A stretch of DNA of 13,744 nt, taken from the NCBI GenBank assembly GCA_937871605.1, contig CALMRM010000006.1:1-13744 (forward strand), in the 5' to 3' direction. The stretch is from an uncultured Terriglobus sp. GTDB taxonomy: Bacteria > Acidobacteriota > Terriglobia > Terriglobales > Acidobacteriaceae. Both the position numbers and the translations under genes were made by a program. The notes below the pieces were generated by a model that searched no databases, was not told where the DNA came from, and was given only the letters and a program-made list of their open reading frames with translations. Of this stretch, positions 1-6,503 are shown piece after piece. Every line of letters starts with the position of its first letter. Within the stretch, counting starts at the first letter, position 1.

Positions 1-459
1 GAAGACGCGATGCACGCAACCCGTGCAGCCGTGGAAGAAGGCATTGTCCCCGGCGGCGGCGTAGCGTTGATTCGCTGCATCGCAGACGTGGACGCGCTGG
101 TCAAGACGCTTGAGGGTGACGAGAAGATCGGCGCCAACATCATCCGTCGCGCCATCGAAGAGCCCCTTCGCATGATCGCCTTCAACGCCGGTGAAGAGGG
201 TGCGGTCGTGATCGGCAAGATCACCGACTCGACCGACCTGACCTTCGGCTACAACGCCGGTTCCGACAAGTACGAGGACCTGGTTGCCGCCGGTGTCATC
301 GACCCGACCAAGGTAACGCGCACTGCCCTGCAGAACGCAGCCTCCATCGCGGGCCTGATGCTGACCACGGAAGCCATGATCTCCGAAATCCCGGAGAAGG
401 CAGCAGCCGCAGGCGGCGGTCACAGCCACGGCGGCGGCGGCATGGACGGCATGTACTAA
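1..459 (+). CDS. groEL: Chaperonin GroEL, C-terminal part (5' end outside window)
   Basis: This is the last 152 residues of the 60 kDa chaperonin, the ATP-driven cytosolic protein-folding ring that works with GroES. The frame is open from base 1. It begins inside the conserved stretch EDAMHATRAAVEEGIVPGGG, whose Asp at window residue 2 matches the catalytic D398 of E. coli GroEL. The nucleotide-pocket motif FGYNAGSDKY and the later VIDPTKVTRTAL (Asp matching D495) follow. The protein ends in the flexible Gly/Met tail GGGGMDGMY, as expected of a full-length GroEL. The tail also carries a GGGHSHGGGG stretch, so it is a Gly/His variant of the usual GGM repeat. The family is about 545 residues long, so roughly 390 residues lie upstream; groES is probably there too but cannot be seen. 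An intrinsic terminator follows the stop. Identification is secure. Confidence 0.98.
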   Translation, partial: EDAMHATRAAVEEGIVPGGGVALIRCIADVDALVKTLEGDEKIGANIIRRAIEEPLRMIAFNAGEEGAVVIGKITDSTDLTFGYNAGSDKYEDLVAAGVIDPTKVTRTALQNAASIAGLMLTTEAMISEIPEKAAAAGGGHSHGGGGMDGMY

Positions 460-501
460 GCCATTGCATGGAGCGGAAGCGCTTCACGCAACCGCAACAA
501 G

Positions 502-528
502 AAAGCCCCGGAGCAATCCGGGGCTTTT
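502..528 (+). terminator. Intrinsic terminator of groEL
   Basis: A perfect 10-bp stem (AAAGCCCCGG at 502-511, CCGGGGCTTT at 518-527) with a 6-base loop is followed by T at 525-528. It lies 43 bases after the groEL stop. Because the stem starts with AAA, it could also act weakly on transcripts arriving from the minus-strand gene to the right, though that gene ends about 150 bases away. Confidence 0.9.
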
Positions 529-678
529 ACTTGCTGCGCAGCTATATGAATTGTTCTAGCGGTGTCAGCGCATAGCTCTTATTACTAAGCCACTAGTAAG
601 CGTCCGAACACCAGGCGCTCTACTGATTTATGACGGTCACCGAACTCCATTATGAACGGCACGACTCGGTGGCCTCAC

Positions 679-1560
679 CTACTGCACGATGGCTTTCTGC
701 GCCTGCAGCTTCACGCCAGGAACCTGTGACGTAATACGTAGTTTGCTGATGCCGGGCTTGCCAGCCGTGGCAAACTCCACCATGTAGCTTTCCGCCATGT
801 CTGCTTGAAACTGTTGAATAAGGGTTTTGGCAGCAGAGCCCTCATGCCAGCTGTCGATGCCGTTCAGCAATATGCCGCCCGTCGCACCGGTAAGGTCATC
901 CAGAAAGTAGTAGCCGTTGCCACCGGTTGGCGACACCACCTGTCCTGAAAAGATGGCGTAGACAGGAATGTTAGCCCGCTGGGCATCTGCCTTTGCGGTC
1001 TCTGCTTGCTTCTCCCGAAAGGATAGGCCATTTGGTTGGATCTGATCGGCGACGGCTGTTGTGATTAAGAGGATCACGCGTGCAGCCGTAGGGTGCACGG
1101 GCCAGCTCCGAGCGATGTTCGATAAGACGATGTCAGGAAATGCGACCAACCGTAGTGCGGCGTCCTGTGTCTCCACGGTCTGCAGCACGCGCTCGCGATT
1201 GGTACTGAAGCCTATTGGAAATGAGACTTTGTCCTGGCGCATGAAACCCACACCGACCGCAACGCGCGGTGCTGCCAGCTTTGCAACAGCTTCGTGGAAG
1301 GCCGGCTGAAGCCTACGAACATCAAAGCGCGAGTCATCGTCCATCAGTACTGCCACTTCCAGCGGCGCACCATCGGTCGTGCCGACGTGCCTGACCGACA
1401 GGACGGGACAGAGTACACCATTGTTCTCGACGCGGATTTGCTCCGCAGACAGCGCCTGTGTACCGCTGGCGTGGACAAGCACCTTGACCGTGTTGGGCGT
1501 TTGCGCTGGCGCGCATGCCACGGTCATCGTGATAAGAGGAAGAGCCAGAAAGATTCGCAT
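679..1560 (-). CDS. VWFA-related exported protein (paralogue 1)
   Basis: A 293-residue protein of the acidobacterial VWFA-related type. The N-terminus MRIFLALPLITMTVACAPAQ is a signal peptide; its Cys could suggest a lipoprotein, but the residue at -3 is Thr, so the lipobox is poor. The von Willebrand A-like core is visible as strand LEVAVLMDDDSR (about residues 68-78), strand VAVGVGFMRQDKVSFPIGFS, strand ARVILLITTAVAD and RANIPVYAIFSG. The C-terminal part ends in ITSQVPGVKLQAQKAIVQ, closely matching the neighbouring paralogue. The metal-ion site expected as DxSxS reads DDDSR, so it is degenerate. ATG at 1560 is chosen because GGTGA lies 4 bases upstream and it starts the signal peptide directly; a GTG at 1575 in the same frame is the alternative. 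Function is unknown; the family is secreted or periplasmic. Confidence 0.85.
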   Translation of the reverse strand: MRIFLALPLITMTVACAPAQTPNTVKVLVHASGTQALSAEQIRVENNGVLCPVLSVRHVGTTDGAPLEVAVLMDDDSRFDVRRLQPAFHEAVAKLAAPRVAVGVGFMRQDKVSFPIGFSTNRERVLQTVETQDAALRLVAFPDIVLSNIARSWPVHPTAARVILLITTAVADQIQPNGLSFREKQAETAKADAQRANIPVYAIFSGQVVSPTGGNGYYFLDDLTGATGGILLNGIDSWHEGSAAKTLIQQFQADMAESYMVEFATAGKPGISKLRITSQVPGVKLQAQKAIVQ

Positions 1561-1641
1561 GGGGTCACCATACACCGGTAAAGACGAATGTCTTCAGAAA
1601 GTGCGGTGTGTTCTTCCGGACTCCCTCCAAGCTTGTGCGCC

Positions 1642-1724
1642 GGGTGCCCCATATCTGCGGAGCAGATGTGGGTGTCGAGGCTTCTGCTGAACCTCACATC
1701 TCAAAGGCGAGATGTGGGGCACCC
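1642..1724. repeat. Repeat element A, copy 1 (double hairpin)
   Basis: The outer arms GGGTGCCCC (1642-1650) and GGGGCACCC (1716-1724) are exact inverted repeats. Inside are two further hairpins: ATCTGC/GCAGAT (1653-1658, 1662-1667) and CACATCTC/GAGATGTG (1695-1702, 1709-1716). The element could fold as one long cruciform or two short hairpins. Confidence 0.85.
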
Positions 1725-1769
1725 AAGACCTGCATGTGCTCCCCACACCGCTCCCGCACCGGCACTGCC

Positions 1770-1912
1770 GTCATCCTGACCGAGCGCAGCGACCGAAGGA
1801 GCCCTGCGCAGCTGCGTTGAAGCCGTCAGCTCGGATCGTTTCGTGCGCGAAAGCTCCCGGCTTTCACCTTGCACATGGATGTATCGGGATCCTTCGCTTT
1901 GCTCAGGATGAC
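1770..1912. repeat. Repeat element B, copy 1 (inverted arms)
   Basis: The left arm GTCATCCTGACCGAGCGCAG begins at 1770. The right arm GGGATCCTTCGCTTTGCTCA begins at 1886 and ends in GGATGAC at 1912. The right arm is an imperfect reverse complement of the left, with about 75 unrelated bases between them. Confidence 0.85.
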
Positions 1913-1918
1913 AGCAGT

Positions 1919-1999
1919 GTGCCCCATATCTGCGGAGCAGATGTGGGTGTCGAGGCTTGTGCTGAACCTCACATCTCGAAAGCGAGATGTGGGGCACCC
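1919..1999. repeat. Repeat element A, copy 2
   Basis: Nearly identical to the copy at 1642-1724. The outer arms are GTGCCCC (1919-1925) and GGGGCAC (1991-1997), and the same two inner hairpins are present. The second hairpin loop differs by a few bases. Confidence 0.85.
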
Positions 2000-2044
2000 C
2001 GTGCCTGCATGTGCTCTTCTCATCGCTGCTGCACCGGCACTGCC

Positions 2045-2210
2045 GTCATCCTGACCGAGCGCAGCGACCGAAGGATCCCTGCACAGCTGCATTGAAGACT
2101 TCGGCTCGGGCCTTTTTACGTGAAAATTCCTAGGCTTTCACCTTGCACGTAAAAGTACCGGGATCCTTCGCTTCGCCCTTCGACAAGCTCAGGGCAGGCT
2201 TCAGGATGAC
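2045..2210. repeat. Repeat element B, copy 2, with an inner palindrome
   Basis: The left arm GTCATCCTGACCGAGCGCAG begins at 2045. The right arm runs from GGGATCCTTCGCTTCG (2160) to CAGGATGAC (2210). This right arm is longer than in copy 1 because it carries an additional CCCTTCGACAAGCTCAGGG segment (from 2177), itself a widespread intergenic repeat word. Confidence 0.85.
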
Positions 2211-2214
2211 AGCC

Positions 2215-2294
2215 GGGTACCCATATTCTGCGGGAGCAGATGTGGGCTTCGAGGCTTGTTCTGAGCCCACATCTCAAAGGCGAGATGTGGACAC
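2215..2294. repeat. Repeat element A, copy 3 (diverged)
   Basis: Same layout as the other two A elements, but the outer arms have decayed to GGGTACCCAT and GTGGACAC. The inner hairpin CACATCTC/GAGATGTG (2268-2275, 2282-2289) is intact. Confidence 0.75.
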
Positions 2295-2341
2295 TCAACG
2301 CCTGTATGTGCTCCTCACACCGTTGCCGCGCCGCCACTGCC

Positions 2342-2380
2342 GTCATCCCTGACCGAGCAAAGCGACCGCAGGACCCTGCG
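2342..2380. repeat. Repeat element B, copy 3, left arm only
   Basis: GTCATCCCTGACCGAGCAAA and the following bases to 2380 match the left arms at 1770 and 2045 with one inserted C. No partner right arm follows before the stop of the neighbouring gene at 2435, so the array ends with a truncated unit. Confidence 0.7.
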
Positions 2381-2434
2381 CGAGCGTTGCGTCGCTCCGC
2401 ACGGGTAGGGCGTGCGACAGCGACGGGCGAACCA

Positions 2435-3364
2435 CTACTCCTGCCGCGTGGTGGCCTGCACAGCCTTTTGCGCGTGCAGCTTTACGCCGCTCACGGTGCT
2501 GCTCACCTTGAGACGTTCCAGGCGCTTGCCCTGTGCTGTAAAACCGACCAGGTAGCTCTCACGCAGGGCGGCGTCGAACTCACGAAAGTAGGGTGTGATC
2601 GATGGCGGGTTGATCTGTCCACCGTTGAACAGCTTGCCGCCTGTGGCGTCGGCCACCTGCGACAGGTAGCTCTGCCCGCTGAAGCTGGGTAGGTTTGCAT
2701 TCACTTCGCGCCGGCCGTAGTAAATGGAGTACACCGGCACATTGGCACGCTGCGCGTCATCCTGCGCACTCTGCACGTAGGGGCTGTCCTGGTTCAGTGG
2801 GCTTACCGAGCCGTTGTAACGGTCGATGCCATTGGTGATCATCAGCACCACTCGCGGCGCACCTGTGTTGGTGGGCCAGTGCTTGACCAGGTCCTGCAGG
2901 CAGAAGTATGGGCTACCGTCGATACCCGCAGCAGAGATGGGCAGCCGCACCGCCTTCAGCTCACGCTCTGCGTCCGTGCTGAATCCCTGCGGAAACTCCG
3001 CACTGCCGTTGCGCATGTATCCCACACCCACGGCAACACCCTCTGACGTGGTGGTGCGCACAAAATCCTCGACCTCTTGCAGCTGAATCCCGAAGTTTCC
3101 GCGGAAGCCATCGTCAATCAGCAGCGCCACCTCAGGCGGTGTGCTGCTGGCCCGCACCAGCGGTGACACGCGGTCCACAGTTACGGTCTTGCCATCGAAC
3201 TCGACTTTGACAGTTGCAGGCGTGAGGGCCGCCGGGGTCGCGTCGCCTTTGCCCTCTGCCCGCACAACGATGCGCACGTTCGATGGACCCTCAACCTGGG
3301 CAAACCCGCACAGCGGCATGGCAACCATGCCTGCTGCCAGCACAACACCTGAAAACGTACGCAT
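2435..3364 (-). CDS. VWFA-related exported protein (paralogue 2)
   Basis: A 309-residue paralogue of the protein at 679-1560. The signal peptide MRTFSGVVLAAGMVAMPLCG ends near GFAQ. The A-domain-like core shows PPEVALLIDDGFRGN (residues 77-90), GVAVGVGYMRNGSAEFPQGF, APRVVLMITNGIDRYN and RANVPVYSIYYGRR, then an ATGGKLFNGG segment and a C-terminal RESYLVGFTAQGK...VSGVKLHAQKAVQ tail. The metal-site motif expected as DxSxS reads DDGFR, so it is lost. ATG at 3364 is chosen because a perfect AGGAGG lies 4 bases before it; an upstream in-frame start would add 21 residues that do not look like a signal peptide. The two genes probably arose by tandem duplication. The molecular role is not known. Confidence 0.87.
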   Translation of the reverse strand: MRTFSGVVLAAGMVAMPLCGFAQVEGPSNVRIVVRAEGKGDATPAALTPATVKVEFDGKTVTVDRVSPLVRASSTPPEVALLIDDGFRGNFGIQLQEVEDFVRTTTSEGVAVGVGYMRNGSAEFPQGFSTDAERELKAVRLPISAAGIDGSPYFCLQDLVKHWPTNTGAPRVVLMITNGIDRYNGSVSPLNQDSPYVQSAQDDAQRANVPVYSIYYGRREVNANLPSFSGQSYLSQVADATGGKLFNGGQINPPSITPYFREFDAALRESYLVGFTAQGKRLERLKVSSTVSGVKLHAQKAVQATTRQE

Positions 3365-3368
3365 ACAG

Positions 3369-3374
3369 CCTCCT
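3369..3374 (-). promoter_or_regulatory. Shine-Dalgarno deciding the start of VWFA paralogue 2
   Basis: On the minus strand the sequence reads AGGAGG, then CTGT, then ATG. This consensus site fixes the start at 3364 rather than at 3427. Confidence 0.85.
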
Positions 3375-3476
3375 GGGCTCTTTTCGGCCCTTACTGTATG
3401 ACGCAGATTCACGCCTGGCAGCGCCACCCACCGCAGTTTTCGCCCTTGCGCAAGCCGCGCCTGCGCAGAACGGCGT

Positions 3477-3504
3477 GGGGCCGCCGCACGCCGCAGGCGG
3501 CCCC
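3477..3504 (-). terminator. GC-rich hairpin after the TonB-dependent receptor gene
   Basis: The perfect 9-bp arms GGGGCCGCC (3477-3485) and GGCGGCCCC (3496-3504) have a 10-base loop, beginning 7 bases after the receptor's stop. On the minus strand there is no T tract after the stem, so this is a likely but non-canonical terminator or an mRNA 3'-end stabiliser. Confidence 0.5.
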
Positions 3505-3511
3505 GTTTGCC

Positions 3512-6019
3512 TTACTCACGTGGAAAGCGCACCTTTAACCCGGCGCGCACCGTGAACGGCAGTCCCGGGTAGCCGAACGCACCCGTCCGCTGCTGGCTCA
3601 AGAGGTTCTCCAACTGCGAAAACACCGCAATCGAAGGCCGCAGCTGGTACGTCACGTTCGCGTCCATCCGCGTGTAGCCATAGGCCAGGTTGCGGTTGGG
3701 CAGCAGCAGACTGTTGTCGAAGGCGGCGTTCGAGTAGGTGCCGAGGAACGTCGAGTCGTCCGACTTCGACGCCATGGCACCCTTCAGCGCGGCATTCCAC
3801 TTCGTGCTGGCGTACTGCAGCACAAAGTAGCCCAGCTGCGGCGCACGCCGGAAGGGCCGCTGCCCCACTAAGGGCGAGCTGACGCCAATGGCCACACCCG
3901 CATACTTCGGGTTCACCGTGGGCTGGCCACCCAGCGCATTCAGCGCGTCCGTCGAAAACGACTTCAGCACGGTCGAGTCCGTATACGTGTAGCCCGCGTG
4001 CACAAACATGCGCCGCAACACCTGGTACTGCACCTCCGCCTCCACCCCCTGCGACCGCGTGTCGAGCGAGTTCAGATAGAAGCCGTACAGGTTCTTCGAC
4101 ACGGTCTGGTTGAAGTACTGGTCGTACAGCGTGGTCGGCACATACTCGATGCCGCTGCCGTACACGTTGTGAAAATACGTGACGTGCAGCACGGCAATGT
4201 CGCTGTAGATGTTCTGATCCACGCCGCCCTCATACGTGCGGCTGCGCTGCGCGCCGATCGGGCTGACACCCAGACGTGCAATGTCCGCCGTGTCACCGGC
4301 GCCCTGCAGTGCTGCGTACAGCGACGACAACTGCGTCGTCAGGCTTGGCTCCTGCACCCCCTTCGCAAACTGGAAGCGCGCCCGCGTGCCGTGGAACCAG
4401 CGCGTGCCGGGGCGCACGGCGGCCCAGCTCAGCCCGAGCTGCGGTTCGCCTTGCGTGCCGTACAGCGAGTTGCGCTGAATGGCCCCGCCCAGCGAGAAGA
4501 ACACCCGGTTGCGAAGGTCGCCCGTGAACTGCAGGGTGTAGTCGAAGTTGCTGCGGCCCACGGTCTGGTTGGTCGCGTACAGCGGGTACCGGTAGGCCCC
4601 GCGCTCGTCCTGGTAGCGAAAGCCGCCCAGCAGAGCATAGTGCTGCCGGAAGTGGTAGTCCGAGCGGTAGTCCATGCCGTCACGATTGCTGACCAGGTCG
4701 TAGCGCGTGGGAAACGGGTCGTAGGCCACGATGGCACGGCCCGTGGCCGATGTGCCGTTGGCACCACGAATGGTCACGATGTTGCCCAGGTACTCGCCAA
4801 AGCCGTCCGGCGTGCCGCCCGGTGCAAACTGCTGTGACTGCTCCCGCTTGCGCGCGCCGATGTAGCGAAAGGCGTTGTGCCAGCCGCTGATGGGCCGTGT
4901 GTCGTCGATCAGGCCGGAGATGTACGTGTCCTGGTCGCCCTGTTTGCCCACCTGAGTCAGCCCCTGAAAGTCATATGGACCGGGCAGTCCCTCAGCAGAC
5001 ACCGCGTGGCGCACCGTGCCACGCACACTGGTCGCACCGGTAAAGCTGTAGCCCAGATTGCCCGCCGCGGTAGAGGAATGAAAACGTTCGTTCGGCAGCG
5101 CATTCGAGCTGTCGAAGCGTGAGAACGCGCCGTAGTAATCCAGCTTGCTGACCGTGCCGGAGAGCGTCGCCTCGTTGCGCCAGGTGTGCAGGTTGCCCGC
5201 ATCGCCGGAGTAGGTGACGATGGGCCGGATGGATGCGCCGCGCGGCGTCTCAAACCGCACCACGCCCGCACGCGCGTCCGTGCCGTACAGCACGCTGTCC
5301 GGTCCGCGATGCGTCTCCAGCGCGCGCACCGCCGTGGACGAGACGGTGCCGAAGTCGAAGACACCGCCCACGTCATTGGCGGGCACCTCGTCAATGGTCA
5401 CCTTGTTGGCGTCGGACGCGCCGCCGCGCACAAACAGCGACGTGGCCGCGCCATACTGACCGGTGCTGACCAGTGCAACACCCGGCTGCAGACGCAGTTC
5501 CTGCACGATGCCGACGCGCGTTTGCAACGCTTCCTGCGGCACGACCGCAACGCTGGCGCTCACCTGCTCCACCGGCGTGGGCGTGCCCGTTGCCGTGACG
5601 CTGATGGACTCACGCACCGGCGACAGCGTCATGGTTAGGTCACGCGCGACCACATCGAGTTGCCTGCCGTAGAACGGCTCGCTCACCTGCGGGCTCAGCC
5701 CATTGGCGCTGGTGATGAGCAGAAAGCGCCCGGTCTCCGTGGAGCGTATTTCGTAGCTGCCATCGCCTTCCGTCACAGTGGAAGCGACCACCTCTGTGCC
5801 CTTGATGAGCTGCACGCGAGTGTAGGCGAGGCCGCGGCCCAGTGGGTCGTGCACGGTACCGCGCACAATGACGGCGTGCGCTGCAAGGGTTGACGTGGCT
5901 GTCAGGAAAAAGGCTGCGGAGCGCAGGGCGGTTGCAGAGGAAAAGCAGTTGCAAAAGGATCGTGTCGATGCGGAGCGCGCAAGGGTGCGTGCCTCGCGCA
6001 GAAATGCGATGCGGTTCAT
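3512..6019 (-). CDS. TonB-dependent outer-membrane receptor, probable vitamin B12 (cobalamin) transporter
   Basis: An 835-residue outer-membrane protein that would import a ligand using TonB energy. The order is: a long N-terminus with a signal segment ending LTATSTLAAHA (about residues 38-49); a carboxypeptidase-regulatory-like beta domain from VIVRGTVHDPLGRGLAYTRV to about residue 130; a TonB-box-like SISVTATGTP; the plug domain with LRLQPGVALVSTGQYG, SLFVRGGASDANKVTIDEVP and GPDSVLYGTDARAGVVRFET; then the beta-barrel, ending in PFTVRAGLKVRFPRE. The N-terminal beta domain is typical of receptors in Acidobacteria and Bacteroidetes. The ligand is assigned from the cobalamin riboswitch in its leader, which makes this a BtuB-like protein. 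AGGAG lies 4 bases before the ATG. It appears to be a single-gene transcript, since no cobalamin ABC importer (btuCDF) or cobalamin biosynthesis gene is in the window. The symbol btuB is withheld because the ligand is inferred. Confidence 0.92.
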   Translation of the reverse strand: MNRIAFLREARTLARSASTRSFCNCFSSATALRSAAFFLTATSTLAAHAVIVRGTVHDPLGRGLAYTRVQLIKGTEVVASTVTEGDGSYEIRSTETGRFLLITSANGLSPQVSEPFYGRQLDVVARDLTMTLSPVRESISVTATGTPTPVEQVSASVAVVPQEALQTRVGIVQELRLQPGVALVSTGQYGAATSLFVRGGASDANKVTIDEVPANDVGGVFDFGTVSSTAVRALETHRGPDSVLYGTDARAGVVRFETPRGASIRPIVTYSGDAGNLHTWRNEATLSGTVSKLDYYGAFSRFDSSNALPNERFHSSTAAGNLGYSFTGATSVRGTVRHAVSAEGLPGPYDFQGLTQVGKQGDQDTYISGLIDDTRPISGWHNAFRYIGARKREQSQQFAPGGTPDGFGEYLGNIVTIRGANGTSATGRAIVAYDPFPTRYDLVSNRDGMDYRSDYHFRQHYALLGGFRYQDERGAYRYPLYATNQTVGRSNFDYTLQFTGDLRNRVFFSLGGAIQRNSLYGTQGEPQLGLSWAAVRPGTRWFHGTRARFQFAKGVQEPSLTTQLSSLYAALQGAGDTADIARLGVSPIGAQRSRTYEGGVDQNIYSDIAVLHVTYFHNVYGSGIEYVPTTLYDQYFNQTVSKNLYGFYLNSLDTRSQGVEAEVQYQVLRRMFVHAGYTYTDSTVLKSFSTDALNALGGQPTVNPKYAGVAIGVSSPLVGQRPFRRAPQLGYFVLQYASTKWNAALKGAMASKSDDSTFLGTYSNAAFDNSLLLPNRNLAYGYTRMDANVTYQLRPSIAVFSQLENLLSQQRTGAFGYPGLPFTVRAGLKVRFPRE

Positions 6020-6028
6020 AGGTCTCCT

Positions 6029-6047
6029 ACGCTCCCCCTCGGGGCGT
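6029..6047 (-). promoter_or_regulatory. Hairpin between riboswitch and start codon (possible expression platform)
   Basis: On the minus strand ACGC...CCC GAG GGG...GCGT forms a small hairpin that ends right against the AGGAG ribosome-binding site (6024-6028) of the receptor gene. It sits where the switch between B12 binding and translation would be expected. This is inference; alternative pairings were not computed. Confidence 0.4.
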
Positions 6048-6060
6048 GGCTGGCTGCCGG

Positions 6061-6243
6061 CAGCGAAACCGGTCTCCTGACTCGCGTGCCGTGCCTGTGC
6101 TCCTCATCAAAGTGACCGCCTTCCCGCTCACGCAGTGACGCCCTCTCCTCAGAACACAAGCCCTGCCCATGACGCGGACAGAACACGCTTACAGTTGCGG
6201 GGCAGTGGCGGACTTTCACCGCGCTTCCCAATGCATTCCGCTG
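6061..6243 (-). promoter_or_regulatory. Cobalamin (B12) riboswitch
   Basis: Read on the minus strand, the conserved elements of the cobalamin riboswitch class appear in order: TTGGGAAGCGCGGTGAAAGT, CCGCCACTGCCCCGCAACTG, GTAAGC, then GGCGTCACTGCGTGAGCGGG, AAGGC, GATGAGGA and finally GAGTCAGGAGACCGG. The ends pair as P1: CAGCGGAA at the 5' end (6236-6243) with TTTCGCTG at the 3' end (6061-6068), 8 bp with one G-U. The RNA binds adenosylcobalamin or a related form and in this class normally shuts off the downstream gene when B12 is plentiful. It ends about 40 bases before the start of the TonB-dependent receptor, which it therefore controls. Confidence 0.97.
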
Positions 6244-6351
6244 CGTCTGCGGGTTAAGGATGGACAGCGACGACGCCGACAGCGAAGCTCATCTGCAGGA
6301 TGGGGTCAGGCTCAAGTGTACCTGCCCAATCCCTTAGAGCCATCGACACGC

Positions 6352-6471
6352 TTGTCATCTCGACCGGAGCGAAGCGAAGTGGAGAGACCTGCTGTTTACC
6401 TGGAAGCAGCACTGCAGCCCGGAACAAAGCAGGTCCTTCGACTCCGCACTACGTGCTCCGCTCAGGATGAC
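6352..6471. repeat. Intergenic palindromic repeat, 120 bases (near-twin of 10630-10749)
   Basis: It runs from TTGTCATCTCGACCGGAGCG to GTGCTCCGCTCAGGATGAC. The two ends are imperfect reverse complements meeting around GACCTGCTGT...AAAGCAGGTC. A second copy of almost the same sequence lies inside the ABC transporter gene. It occupies most of the 260 bases between the riboswitch and the threonine aldolase stop; no gene is visible there. The hairpin may help end transcription of the aldolase gene. Confidence 0.9.
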
Positions 6472-6503
6472 AAACGGTGAGTACCGGCCACTCCGCTTAG
6501 CAC

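Larger units (their letters stand above)
1642..2382. repeat. Tandem array of three composite palindromic repeats
   Basis: The gap of about 870 bases between the two VWFA genes contains no convincing gene; its many short ORFs are translations of the repeat. It holds three imperfect direct copies starting near 1642, 1918 and 2215 (periods about 276 and 297). Each copy has the order: hairpin element A, the link TGCATGTGCTC..., a left arm GTCATCC(C)TGACC, a spacer containing GGCTTTCACCTTGCAC, and a right arm GGGATCCTTCGC...CAGGATGAC. The third copy stops after its left arm. Similarity is highest in the hairpins and arms and lower in the spacers. I recognise the style as intergenic palindromic repeats common in acidobacterial genomes; no transposase is present. 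Confidence 0.9.

Noticed and set aside
1588..2352. Several overlapping short ORFs in the repeat array, on both strands
   Set aside because: Their products are translations of the same repeated words (for example CGADVGVEA, CHPEQSEGSR) in different frames; they show no independent coding signal.
1642..2382. Repeat array considered as CRISPR
   Set aside because: Units are about 280-300 bases and palindromic, with spacers similar to each other; there are no short regular repeats and no cas genes.
3998..4837. Long plus-strand ORF (279 codons) inside the receptor gene
   Set aside because: It is the opposite strand of the TonB-dependent receptor; its product is Arg/Ala/His-rich with no domain pattern, as expected of a high-GC shadow frame.
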